Shown here: piece by piece, positions 17,542 to 25,421 of the stretch
Layout: the number at the start of each line of letters is the position of its first letter
Position numbering within the stretch: the first letter of the stretch is position 1
Assembly (NCBI RefSeq): GCF_028283785.1
Contig: NZ_JAPWKB010000002.1
Span: 124,001-188,000, forward strand
Reading direction: 5' to 3'
Origin: Paraburkholderia sp.
Lineage (GTDB): Bacteria; Pseudomonadota; Gammaproteobacteria; Burkholderiales; Burkholderiaceae
DNA: 64,000 bases
Position numbers and translations under genes: made by a program
The notes under the pieces: model-generated
Databases searched by the model: none
Told to the model about the DNA's origin: nothing
The model's input: the letters and a program-made list of their open reading frames with translations, nothing else

Positions 17542-19374
17542 ATGACCGCTCAATCCGCCATGACCGCCCATCCCGATTCCGATTCCGATCTCGCCAGCGC
17601 TCCGCATCCCGGCCCTTCGCACCGTCCAGCGGCATGGCGCGCGTGGCTGCGCCCGACCGCGATGGGCGCGCCGATCGTGATCCTGCTGCTGGTGATGCTG
17701 ATCTACCCGGTCGGCCAGTTGCTGATGCTCAGCGTGAACAACGGCAACGGCTTTTCGCTGGTCGAATATCGCCGCCTGTTCGCGTCGTCGGTGTATGTCG
17801 AAGTGCTGCTGATCACGCTGAAAGTGTCGCTATGGACGACGTTCTTTTCCGTGCTGACCGGCTATCCGATTGCGTATCTGATTTCGTCGCTGACGCGCGA
17901 GCGCAAGAACCGTTTGCTGTTCTGGGTGCTGCTGTCGTTCTGGACCAGCTTTCTGGTGCGCACCTTTGCGTGGGTCGTGCTCCTCGGACGCAACGGCGTG
18001 ATCAACTCGCTGCTGATGCATCTCGGCATCATCGATCAGCCGCTCAACCTGCTCTACAACTTCTGGAGCGTGATCGTCGGGATGGTGCATGCACTGATGC
18101 CGCTGGCCGTGCTGACGATGCTCTCCGTGATGGAAAACATCGACCGCCGCTTGCCGAGCGCAGCGGCGACACTCGGCGCGCGTCCCGGCACGGTGTTCTG
18201 GAAAGTGTATTTCCCGCTGTCGTTGCCGGGCGTCGCGGCAGGCGCGCTGATGGTGTTCGTCACCGCGATCGGCTTCTTCATTACGCCGACGCTGCTCGGC
18301 GGCCGCCATCAAACCATGATTACGCAACTCATCATCGATCAGGTGATGCAGGCGATGAACTGGGGCTTCGCCGGTGCGATCTCGGTACTGCTGCTGGCCG
18401 TCGTGCTGGTCGTGTTTCTCGTCTACGACCGGATGGTCGGACTGTCGACGATGGCCGGCGGCGCATCGACCGCGGCCGCATCGCGCAAGCCCGGCGGCTG
18501 GAGCCGCAAGCTCGGCGATACGATCCTGACGCTGCTCGGCAATGCGACGGATCTCGTGATCGGCATTCTGCCGAAACGCCGCAGGCGCGCGGCGAACGGC
18601 GAAAGCGTCGGCCTTCGCGTGGTCGTGGTGTTGCTGCTGGTGTTCCTCAGCGCGCCCGCATTCCTGATGATTCCGCTGTCGTTCGATTCGGCTTCGGGCC
18701 TCGCTTGGCCGCCGCACGGTTTCTCGTTGCAGTGGTACCGGCAGATGTTCGACTCGCCGTTGTGGATGCAGGCCATTACGCGCTCGATGCTGATCGGTGT
18801 CGGCACCGGCGTGCTGTCGATGCTGATCGGCACGCCCGCGGCCTTCCTGATGGTGCGCGGCGGCATGCGCGGCAAGGCGGCGATGCTCGCCTTCGTGCTC
18901 GCGCCGATCGTCGTGCCACGGATGATCGTCGCGGTCGGCGTGTTCTATTTCTTCGCGAAGATCGGTCTGGTCGGTTCGTCGTTGGGGCTGGTGCTGGCGC
19001 ACACGATGGTCGCGGTGCCGTATGTGGTGATCACGATGATGGCCGTGCTGCGCAACTACGACACCCGCCTCGATCTCGCCGCGCAAAGCATGGGCGCGCG
19101 GCCGTGGGCGACGCTGCGCCGCGTCACGTTCCCGATTCTCGGCGCGGGGTTGATGTCGTCGTTCCTGTTCGCGTTCGCCACCTCGTTCGACGAACTGACG
19201 ATTGCGCTGTTCACGTCGGGCGGCCTGAGCACGACCTTGCCCAAGCAGTTCTGGGACGAAATCACGATGCAGATTTCGCCGGTGATCGCCGCCGTGTCGA
19301 CCTGCCTGTTCGCATTTATCGCTGTGTTGATCTGGACCGCCGACCGCTTCCGTCGACGCAGCCTCGCCTCCTGA
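17542..19374 (+). CDS. Fused double permease of the polyamine-type ABC transporter (PotB-PotC in one chain)
   Basis: A 610-residue membrane protein holding two complete BPD_transp_1 modules. The first (residues about 30-310) is PotB-like, with its EAA loop around AAATLGARPGTVFWKVYFPL. The second (about 355-605) is PotC-like, with AAQSMGARPWATLRRVTFPI as its EAA loop. A hydrophilic linker rich in Gly/Ala/Arg (about 315-350) joins them. In most PotABCD-type systems these are two genes; the fusion here keeps both coupling loops, so one polypeptide should supply the whole channel. It lies directly downstream of the ATPase gene. Confidence 0.9.
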   Translation: MTAQSAMTAHPDSDSDLASAPHPGPSHRPAAWRAWLRPTAMGAPIVILLLVMLIYPVGQLLMLSVNNGNGFSLVEYRRLFASSVYVEVLLITLKVSLWTTFFSVLTGYPIAYLISSLTRERKNRLLFWVLLSFWTSFLVRTFAWVVLLGRNGVINSLLMHLGIIDQPLNLLYNFWSVIVGMVHALMPLAVLTMLSVMENIDRRLPSAAATLGARPGTVFWKVYFPLSLPGVAAGALMVFVTAIGFFITPTLLGGRHQTMITQLIIDQVMQAMNWGFAGAISVLLLAVVLVVFLVYDRMVGLSTMAGGASTAAASRKPGGWSRKLGDTILTLLGNATDLVIGILPKRRRRAANGESVGLRVVVVLLLVFLSAPAFLMIPLSFDSASGLAWPPHGFSLQWYRQMFDSPLWMQAITRSMLIGVGTGVLSMLIGTPAAFLMVRGGMRGKAAMLAFVLAPIVVPRMIVAVGVFYFFAKIGLVGSSLGLVLAHTMVAVPYVVITMMAVLRNYDTRLDLAAQSMGARPWATLRRVTFPILGAGLMSSFLFAFATSFDELTIALFTSGGLSTTLPKQFWDEITMQISPVIAAVSTCLFAFIAVLIWTADRFRRRSLAS

Positions 19375-19399
19375 ACTCATCTCAAACCGAGACATTTCC

Positions 19400-20305
19400 A
19401 TGCTTTCAGCACGACAACTGCACGGCGTGATGCCGGCGATTCCGACCCCCGTCCACGCCGACGACACGATCAACGTCGACGCCGCGCGCGCGTTGATCTC
19501 GTATCTGCTCAAACAGGGTATCGACGGTATCGTGCCGCTTGGCGGCACCGGCGAATACGGTGCGTTGTCGCGCGCCGAACGGATCAGGATGGCCGAAATC
19601 ACCGTGAAAGAAGCGGCCGGACGCGTGCCGGTGATCGCGGGCGTGCTCGACCCCGGCTATCACGACGCGATGCAGGCCGCGCGCGATTTCGCGGCCGCAG
19701 GCACGGACGGCTTGCTGGTGCTGACGCCCTACTACACGAACCCGACGCAAGCGGGCATTCGCGATTACTTCATGCGCTATGCCGATGAATCGCCGCTGCC
19801 GATCCTGCTGTACGAGATTCCGTATCGCACGCGGATCGCGATTGCGCCCGAGGTGCTGCACGAACTGTCGCGCCATGAACGGATCATCGGCATGAAGGCG
19901 TGCAATACCGACATGTGGCATTTTCTGCGCACGGTGGCAGGCGTCGATGAATCGTTCGCGGTGTTGAGCGGCGAAGACACGCTGTTTCCGTTGCATATCG
20001 CGGCCGGTGCGCGCGGCGGAATCGTCGTCACCGCGTCGTTGCTGCCGACCGCGTGGCGCACCATTTATCAGCTCGCCGCCGACGGCAAGACCCAGGAAGC
20101 ACTCGCGCTGCATCGCACGCTGATTCCGTTGATGAACCTCGCATTCGCCGAAACCAATCCGGGGCCGATGAAGTCGGTGATGGATCTGATCGGCGTGCAT
20201 GCGCCGGACATGCTCGCGCCGCTGGTGCAGGCCGCGCCGGATGTGTCGGCGAAACTGCGGGTCGAACTCGACAAGCAACTCGACGTATTCGAGCGCCGAG
20301 CCTAA
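19400..20305 (+). CDS. Dihydrodipicolinate synthase (DapA) family aldolase/lyase
   Basis: A 301-residue class I aldolase-fold protein. It contains GVMPAIPTP, GGTGEYGALSRAERIRM (family GTTGE-type motif), TPYYTNPTQAGIRDYF and LYEIPYRTRIAIAPEVL. The Schiff-base Lys lies in IIGMKACNTD, and the Tyr of LLYEIPYR is the partner Tyr. Given the setting beside a 2-hydroxyacid oxidase and an ABC importer, it is probably a catabolic 2-keto-acid aldolase or dehydratase, not the lysine-pathway enzyme. It is the last gene of the plus-strand run and converges on iclR. Confidence 0.88.
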   Translation: MLSARQLHGVMPAIPTPVHADDTINVDAARALISYLLKQGIDGIVPLGGTGEYGALSRAERIRMAEITVKEAAGRVPVIAGVLDPGYHDAMQAARDFAAAGTDGLLVLTPYYTNPTQAGIRDYFMRYADESPLPILLYEIPYRTRIAIAPEVLHELSRHERIIGMKACNTDMWHFLRTVAGVDESFAVLSGEDTLFPLHIAAGARGGIVVTASLLPTAWRTIYQLAADGKTQEALALHRTLIPLMNLAFAETNPGPMKSVMDLIGVHAPDMLAPLVQAAPDVSAKLRVELDKQLDVFERRA

Positions 20306-20335
20306 GCGGTTTCGCGCGGCGGGTGCGGTGTCGCG

Positions 20336-21169
20336 TCAGCGCGGATAGCCGGACAGCCGCGCTTTCGAAATCGACGTGGCCGCGACCTGCACATGTTGCG
20401 CGAGTTCGGCTTCGACGCGCTCGCGCGACCAGCGCGAAGTCGGCACTGAAATATTGATCGCGGCAACGCCGATCCCGCCATGATCCGTGACCGGCGCCGC
20501 CACCGAAATATCGCCGAGCACGGTTTCGTTTTCGATGACCGCGTAGCCGCGCCGCGCGACTTTGCGCACGCGCTCCAGCAGTTTGTCGGGATGGGTTTCG
20601 GTGTAATGCGTGAGTGGATCGAGCGGCGTTTGCGCAAGGATTTCGCGCACGCGTTCATCGGACAGACGCGACAGGATCGCGATGCCCGCCGCCGTGAACA
20701 ACGCCGGCAAACGCGCACCGACGACGATGTCGATATTCACCAGATGCTGGCCCGGAAAGCGCGCAACGAACACGATCTCGCGCCCGTCGAGTTCGAGCAG
20801 ATTGGTGGTTTCGCCGAGCCGTCTGCTGATGTCGAGCAGATACGGCGACGCCTTGTCGATCAACTCGTTCGCGCGCACGTAGTTGTAGGAAAACTGCAGC
20901 ACCTTGGTGGTCAGGCCGTAGCTGCGCGTATCGGGCACACGCGACAGATAACCCAGCACTTCCAGCGTGTGGACGAGCCGCTGCGTGGCACTGCGATCGA
21001 GCCCGGAGACGCGGGCGATATCGCCGAGTGTCATGTGTCGCGTGGGACCGTCGAACGCATGCAGCACCTGAAATGCTTTTTCGGTCGATCCAACGAACAG
21101 CGACGAACGCGGCGCGTCGGGATCACGCTCGGTGGGCTTGCGGGCCGGGTCTGTCGCGCGAGTTGACAT
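20336..21169 (-). CDS. IclR family transcriptional regulator of the adjacent uptake/catabolic cluster
   Basis: A 277-residue IclR protein. The N-terminal winged helix (residues about 27-90) shows STEKAFQVLHAFDG and LGDIARVSGLDRSATQRLVHTL; residues about 100-275 form the effector-binding GAF-like domain ending in GIGVAAINISVPTSRW. The ATG at 21169 is preferred: an upstream frame to 21469 has no family similarity. Two copies of a 15-base palindrome (21191-21225) sit 22-56 bases before the start, and the same sequence precedes the oxidase gene at 13776, so autoregulation and control of the cluster are likely. Confidence 0.88.
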   Translation of the reverse strand: MSTRATDPARKPTERDPDAPRSSLFVGSTEKAFQVLHAFDGPTRHMTLGDIARVSGLDRSATQRLVHTLEVLGYLSRVPDTRSYGLTTKVLQFSYNYVRANELIDKASPYLLDISRRLGETTNLLELDGREIVFVARFPGQHLVNIDIVVGARLPALFTAAGIAILSRLSDERVREILAQTPLDPLTHYTETHPDKLLERVRKVARRGYAVIENETVLGDISVAAPVTDHGGIGVAAINISVPTSRWSRERVEAELAQHVQVAATSISKARLSGYPR

Positions 21170-21190
21170 GGTCGTATCGAGATTGGAAGA

Positions 21191-21225
21191 AATCGCATTG
21201 CAGTCATCCTGATTGTAATGCAATC
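21191..21225. promoter_or_regulatory. Tandem operator half-palindromes upstream of iclR
   Basis: AATCGCATTGCAGT (21191-21204) and GATTGTAATGCAATC (21211-21225), the latter reading GATTGCATTACAATC on the other strand, match AATCGCATTGCGATT at 13675. The phasing and core GCATT are shared. The position fits autoregulation. Confidence 0.65.
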
Positions 21226-21354
21226 GATTCGCGCAAATAAGCGCTTTTCTCGCGCCGCACGCTGCGTCAAACCACGCGACACGTTTCGACGTCCACACTC
21301 CCAGGCATGAAGTGTGCTGCTCCGTTCGTCCCAATCGTCGACGAGGAGAATCCA

Positions 21355-21786
21355 TTGAAAGCCAGGACACTGATCTGCACCGTCGCACTCGCCACGGCCT
21401 GCGTTTCGCAAACGGCCTTCGCACAGATCGCGGGCGTGCAACCGCTCGGCGCGACCGTCGAACAGGCAACCGGTTTACTGCAAGGCTGGAGCGTGCGCAA
21501 GGCGCTTGTCGATGAACCGGTCTACAACGATACCAACGAGAAAGTAGGCAGCATCTACGACATCATCATCGCGCCCGACCGCAAGGCGACGTACGCGATT
21601 CTGTCGGTTGGCGGTTTCCTCGGCATGGGCAAGCACTATGTCGCGATTCCCATCGATCACTTCCAGATTCACGACGGCAATCTCTATCTGGCGGGCGCCA
21701 CCAAAGATGCGCTGAAGGCCGTGCCGGAGTTCCAGTACAACAAGCTGGAAAAAGCCACCAAGCCGAAGAAGATCAAGCCGCAATAA
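21355..21786 (+). CDS. Exported PRC-barrel domain protein
   Basis: A 143-residue protein with a signal peptide (MKARTLICTVALATACVSQT, cut near AFAQ) and one PRC-barrel domain (about residues 45-120): EPVYNDTNEKVGSIYDIIIA, YAILSVGGFLGMGKHYVAIP. PRC-barrels bind proteins or RNA; exported versions in beta-proteobacteria have no known role. I chose the TTG at 21355 because GAGGAGAA lies immediately upstream and the signal peptide begins there; the ATG at 21307 gives an unsuitable leader. GTTCGGCG/CGCCGAAC (21791-21820) is a weak hairpin after the stop. Confidence 0.82.
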   Translation: MKARTLICTVALATACVSQTAFAQIAGVQPLGATVEQATGLLQGWSVRKALVDEPVYNDTNEKVGSIYDIIIAPDRKATYAILSVGGFLGMGKHYVAIPIDHFQIHDGNLYLAGATKDALKAVPEFQYNKLEKATKPKKIKPQ

Positions 21787-21836
21787 CGCGGTTCGGCGCA
21801 CGCGTCGGCGTACGCCGAACGTTGCGACGGCCGGGT

Positions 21837-22841
21837 TCAGTAGGTCAGAAACGCGCGTTGCAGCGCATCCGCGTCGCATGCGCCGGTGAGTGCGAGCATC
21901 GTCAGGATGCGCGCCTTGTGCGGGACATGATCGTCGGCGGCGAGCCAGTCGTAGCGGTCGTCGGGTTGCGCGGCGTTGCGGATCACCACGCCGCCGCCCG
22001 TGCGCGATGCACGCACCACATGCACCGCGCGCGAACGCGCATCGCGCAACGCCGCCACCACCGACGCCGCGACATTGCCGTTGCCGGTCGCCGCATACAC
22101 GATGGCCCGCACACCGGTATCGAGCATCGCGCGCACGCCGTGATCGGTCATCCCGCCATGCGCGTAGACGATGCCCACCTCGGGCAAGTCGTGTATCTCC
22201 GCGATCGACCACTCGGTTTGCACCGTATGACGGCGCGCCGCAAGCCGGTAAAAACGCGGCACGCCTTCGACGATATAACCGAGCGGACCATACGGCGATC
22301 TGAACGCTTCCTGCTTGAACGTGTTCGTCTTGACGACATCGCGCGCGGTGTGAATTTCATCGTTCGCGACGACCAGTGTGCCCTTGCCGTGCGCATCGCG
22401 GCTCGCCGCGACCACAATTGCGTGGTACAGATTTAGCGGCCCGTCCGAACTCAGCGCGGACGGCGGCCGCATCGCGCCCACCACCACGACCGGCTTCGCG
22501 CTCTTCAGCGTGAGATGCAGGAAATACGCGGTTTCGTCGAGGGTATCGGTGCCGTGCGTAATCACGACGCCGTCCACGTCGTCACGCTGCAACAGCGCCG
22601 CAACGCGCTTGCCGAGTTGCAACAGATGCGCGGTGCCGAAATTTTCCGAGCCGATCTGGAACAGCTGCTCGGTGCGGATATCGGCGATCTCCGCTGCAGC
22701 GGGCAAGCCGGTCAGAATCTCGTCGATACCGAGCACCGAACAATCGTACGCCGACGTATTCACCGCGGAGCCGCCGCGCCCTGCAATCGTGCCGCCGGTG
22801 CCGATCAGCACCAGACGCGCCTTTCCGGTGTGCGCGGTCAT
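21837..22841 (-). CDS. L-asparaginase family protein
   Basis: A 334-residue asparaginase of the type I/II bacterial family. The first catalytic Thr is in LIGTGGTIAGRG, the second in VITHGTDTLDETAYFL, and GAMRPPSALSSDGPLNLYHA plus VYAHGGM follow. It hydrolyses asparagine (some members also glutamine) to the acid and ammonia. I see no signal peptide. The start at 22841 overlaps the dadA-like stop as ATGA, so translation is probably coupled. It forms an operon with an amino-acid oxidase and an amino-acid binding protein. Confidence 0.9.
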   Translation of the reverse strand: MTAHTGKARLVLIGTGGTIAGRGGSAVNTSAYDCSVLGIDEILTGLPAAAEIADIRTEQLFQIGSENFGTAHLLQLGKRVAALLQRDDVDGVVITHGTDTLDETAYFLHLTLKSAKPVVVVGAMRPPSALSSDGPLNLYHAIVVAASRDAHGKGTLVVANDEIHTARDVVKTNTFKQEAFRSPYGPLGYIVEGVPRFYRLAARRHTVQTEWSIAEIHDLPEVGIVYAHGGMTDHGVRAMLDTGVRAIVYAATGNGNVAASVVAALRDARSRAVHVVRASRTGGGVVIRNAAQPDDRYDWLAADDHVPHKARILTMLALTGACDADALQRAFLTY

Positions 22842-24094
22842 GCGCGCCCGCCCGGTTCGAACAGCGTCGCGTCGATCGATGTCGCGCGACCGCCGATGCG
22901 TTCCCCCAGCAATTGCGCCGCCCCCGCCGCGAGCGTGAACCCGAGCGCGCCGTGTCCGATATTCAGCCACAGATTGCGCACGTGCGTAGCGCCGACGAGC
23001 GGCGTGCCGCGCGGCGTCGCGGGTCGCAAGCCCGCCCATGCTTCGGCGGCCGAGTAGTCGCCTGCATCGGGAAACATCGCTTCGGATTCGCGGCGCAAGG
23101 TGGCAAGGCGGCGACGGTTCAACTGACGCGAATAGCCGACGATATCGGCCATGCCCGCCACCCGCAGCCGATCGCCGAGTCGCGCATAGACGACCTTGCG
23201 CGCGAAATCGGTGACGCTGATCGACGGCGTTTTCGAGGCGGTTTCGACCGGGACGGTCAGGCTATACCCCTTCAACGGATAAACCGGCACGTCGATTCCA
23301 AGCGGCTTCAGCAAGCCGGTGCTTTCGCAACCGAGCGCGATCACGATCTGCTCGCCCGGCAGACGTCGCGCACCCGACCACGCTTCGGCCCGGCCGCCCG
23401 CGCGCGACGTCAGCGCGGTCACCGGCGTACCGAGTTCGAACGACACACCGCGCGCCCTCAGCAACCGTTCGAGACTCGTGCAAAAGCGATAGCAATCGGC
23501 GGTGTCTTCGCTGGCGGTGTAAATGCCGCCCGCGAACTGGTCGCGCAGATGGCCGAGCGCCGGTTCGACGTCGATGCACGCGTCGGCGTCGAGCGCGACC
23601 TGATCGCAACCGAGCGTGCGCTGAAACGCGAGTTGCCCGACCGCCGATTCGAACGCCGCGCCGTCACGATGCACGACCAGTTTGCCCGAGCGCACGAAGT
23701 CGAAATCCAGCGACGGCTCCGAGTCGATCAAGCCGTGCATCAAGCTGCGGCTCAGAAACGACAGTTCGAGCAGCGCACGCGTGGAGCGCGCACTCTGCTC
23801 CGTCGTACACGCGCGCATGAACTGCATGCACCAGCGCCATTGATCGATATCCAGCGCCGGACGAAACCGCATCGGCGCGTCGCCGTCCATCAGCCAGCCG
23901 GGAATCTTCGCGAGCACGCCGGGCCCCGCGAGCGGCGCGACATAGCTGTACGACAGTTGCGCGCCATTCGCAAAGCTCGTCTCTCTCGCAACCGACGGAT
24001 GACGATCGACGACCGTGACCGAATGACCCGCCGCGTGCAGAAACCACGCGCTGGTCAAGCCGATCACGCCCGCGCCGAGAACAAGAACTTCCAT
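22838..24094 (-). CDS. D-amino-acid dehydrogenase family FAD oxidoreductase (DadA-like)
   Basis: A 418-residue DAO-fold flavoenzyme. The N-terminal Rossmann motif is VLVLGAGVIGLTSAWFLHAA, with ERETSFANGAQLSYSY-like sequence (here VARETSFANGAQLSYSYVAP) typical of DadA, and the C-terminal WAGLRPATPRGTPLVG and NIGHGALGFTLAAG closing the FAD site. DadA oxidises D-amino acids to 2-oxo acids and passes electrons to the respiratory chain. It lies between the asparaginase and binding-protein genes in one minus-strand operon, which suggests use of D- or mixed amino acids. Confidence 0.9.
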   Translation of the reverse strand: MEVLVLGAGVIGLTSAWFLHAAGHSVTVVDRHPSVARETSFANGAQLSYSYVAPLAGPGVLAKIPGWLMDGDAPMRFRPALDIDQWRWCMQFMRACTTEQSARSTRALLELSFLSRSLMHGLIDSEPSLDFDFVRSGKLVVHRDGAAFESAVGQLAFQRTLGCDQVALDADACIDVEPALGHLRDQFAGGIYTASEDTADCYRFCTSLERLLRARGVSFELGTPVTALTSRAGGRAEAWSGARRLPGEQIVIALGCESTGLLKPLGIDVPVYPLKGYSLTVPVETASKTPSISVTDFARKVVYARLGDRLRVAGMADIVGYSRQLNRRRLATLRRESEAMFPDAGDYSAAEAWAGLRPATPRGTPLVGATHVRNLWLNIGHGALGFTLAAGAAQLLGERIGGRATSIDATLFEPGGRA

Positions 24095-24101
24095 GCTTCC
24101 C

Positions 24102-25247
24102 TCACATCTTCACGACGTCGAGCAGGTTCTGCTTTCCGCTGCGGTAGTCGTACAGTGAAATCGCGCCCTGCTTCAGGTCGCCTTTCGCGTCGAACTGCGT
24201 CTTGCCGAGCACGCCCATGAAATCGGTGCCGGGCATCGCTGCGAGAATATCGGCGGCACGGATCGATTTTGCGCGCTTCATCGCATCGACGACGATATAC
24301 ACCGCATCGTATGCGAACGGCGCATTCAGCTGCACACGCTGGTTGAAGCGCGCTTCGTAGCGTTTCTCGAACGCCGGACCATTCGGCATTTTCGCGAGCG
24401 GCATCCCGGCAATCGAACAGACGACGTTATCGGTCGCGTCGCCCGCGAGCGTGACCAACGAATCCGCGCACAGCCCGTCGCCGCCCAGCACGCGCGCGCC
24501 GATCGCCAGTTGCCGCGCCTGCTTCGCGAACGGACCGCCGGTCGCGTCCATGCCGCCGTACATGATGATGTCCGGATGCTCACCCTTGATCTTCGTGAGA
24601 ATCGCGCGGAAATCGACGGCTTTATCCGTCGTTGCATCGTGCGACAGCACGGTCAGGCCGTCGGCTTTCGCCTGCTTTTCGAACTCGTTGGCGAGACCCT
24701 GCCCGTAAGCGGTCGCATCGTCGACGATCGCCACCGACTTCGCTTTCAACGTCGCCTTTGCATAATTCGCCAACGCCGGACCTTGCTGCGCGTCGGTCGC
24801 AACCACACGGTAAGCGGTCCTGAAGCCCTGCTGCGTGTACGCCGGATTCGTCGCGGACGGTGAAATCTGCACGATCCCCGCGTCGCTATAGATTTTCGAC
24901 GCCGGAATGCTGGTGCCCGAATTCATATGACCGACGACCGCCACCACGTGATCGTCCACCAGTTTTTGTGCGACCTGCGTGCCTTGGCGCGGATCGGACG
25001 CATCGTCCTGCGCGTCGAGTTCGAGCGTGACGGCCTGGCCATTGATGACCAGACCGCGCGCGTTGATCTCTTCGATCGCGAGGCGCGCGCCGTTTTCGGT
25101 GTCTTTGCCGAGATGCGCATTCGGGCCGGTCAGCGGTGCGGCATGGCCAATTTTGACAATTTCGCCGGCGATGGCCGCCGTGGTGCCGAGCACCATCAAA
25201 CTGCTGCCGATGCTCACGCAAAGCGTGCGATGAAACGTAGCGGACAT
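24102..25247 (-). CDS. Branched-chain amino-acid type ABC substrate-binding protein
   Basis: A 381-residue LivJ/LivK-type periplasmic protein with a signal peptide (cleavage near AAIAG or shortly after). The ligand-fold landmarks are VKIGHAAPLTGPNAHLGKDT, ARLAIEEINARG, VVAVVGHMNSGTSIPASKIY, and YGQGLANEFEKQAKADG. There is no permease or ATPase gene alongside, so it must share a Liv system encoded elsewhere. It leads the operon with dadA-like and asparaginase genes (seven bases to the next start) and is divergent from a GlxA-type regulator. Confidence 0.9.
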   Translation of the reverse strand: MSATFHRTLCVSIGSSLMVLGTTAAIAGEIVKIGHAAPLTGPNAHLGKDTENGARLAIEEINARGLVINGQAVTLELDAQDDASDPRQGTQVAQKLVDDHVVAVVGHMNSGTSIPASKIYSDAGIVQISPSATNPAYTQQGFRTAYRVVATDAQQGPALANYAKATLKAKSVAIVDDATAYGQGLANEFEKQAKADGLTVLSHDATTDKAVDFRAILTKIKGEHPDIIMYGGMDATGGPFAKQARQLAIGARVLGGDGLCADSLVTLAGDATDNVVCSIAGMPLAKMPNGPAFEKRYEARFNQRVQLNAPFAYDAVYIVVDAMKRAKSIRAADILAAMPGTDFMGVLGKTQFDAKGDLKQGAISLYDYRSGKQNLLDVVKM

Positions 25248-25359
25248 GGGATTCTCCTGTAGGGTCGGTGTCGTCGAAGACTGGGCACTGGCGCCAATTT
25301 AGGTCCGCAAAAAACCGCCGCATTGCAGCGCTTCGCTAAAAAATAGAAGAAATGCGACA

Positions 25360-25373
25360 TCGCGGATCCGCGA
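25360..25373. promoter_or_regulatory. 14-bp perfect palindrome in the livJ/glxA divergent intergenic region
   Basis: TCGCGGATCCGCGA is a perfect palindrome 49 bases before the chosen GlxA start and about 113 bases from the binding-protein start. A T run (25375-25380) follows. It could be an operator for the GlxA-type regulator, but such proteins usually bind less symmetrical sites. Confidence 0.35.
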
Positions 25374-25421
25374 CTTTTTTGCGTGGCTATACTCGTTGCA
25401 TCGCCGCTTCGCGAACCCGCG

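Noticed and set aside
21791..21820. GTTCGGCG/CGCCGAAC as a terminator after the PRC-barrel gene
   Set aside because: Eight-base stem with a long loop and no T run; too weak to call as a feature.
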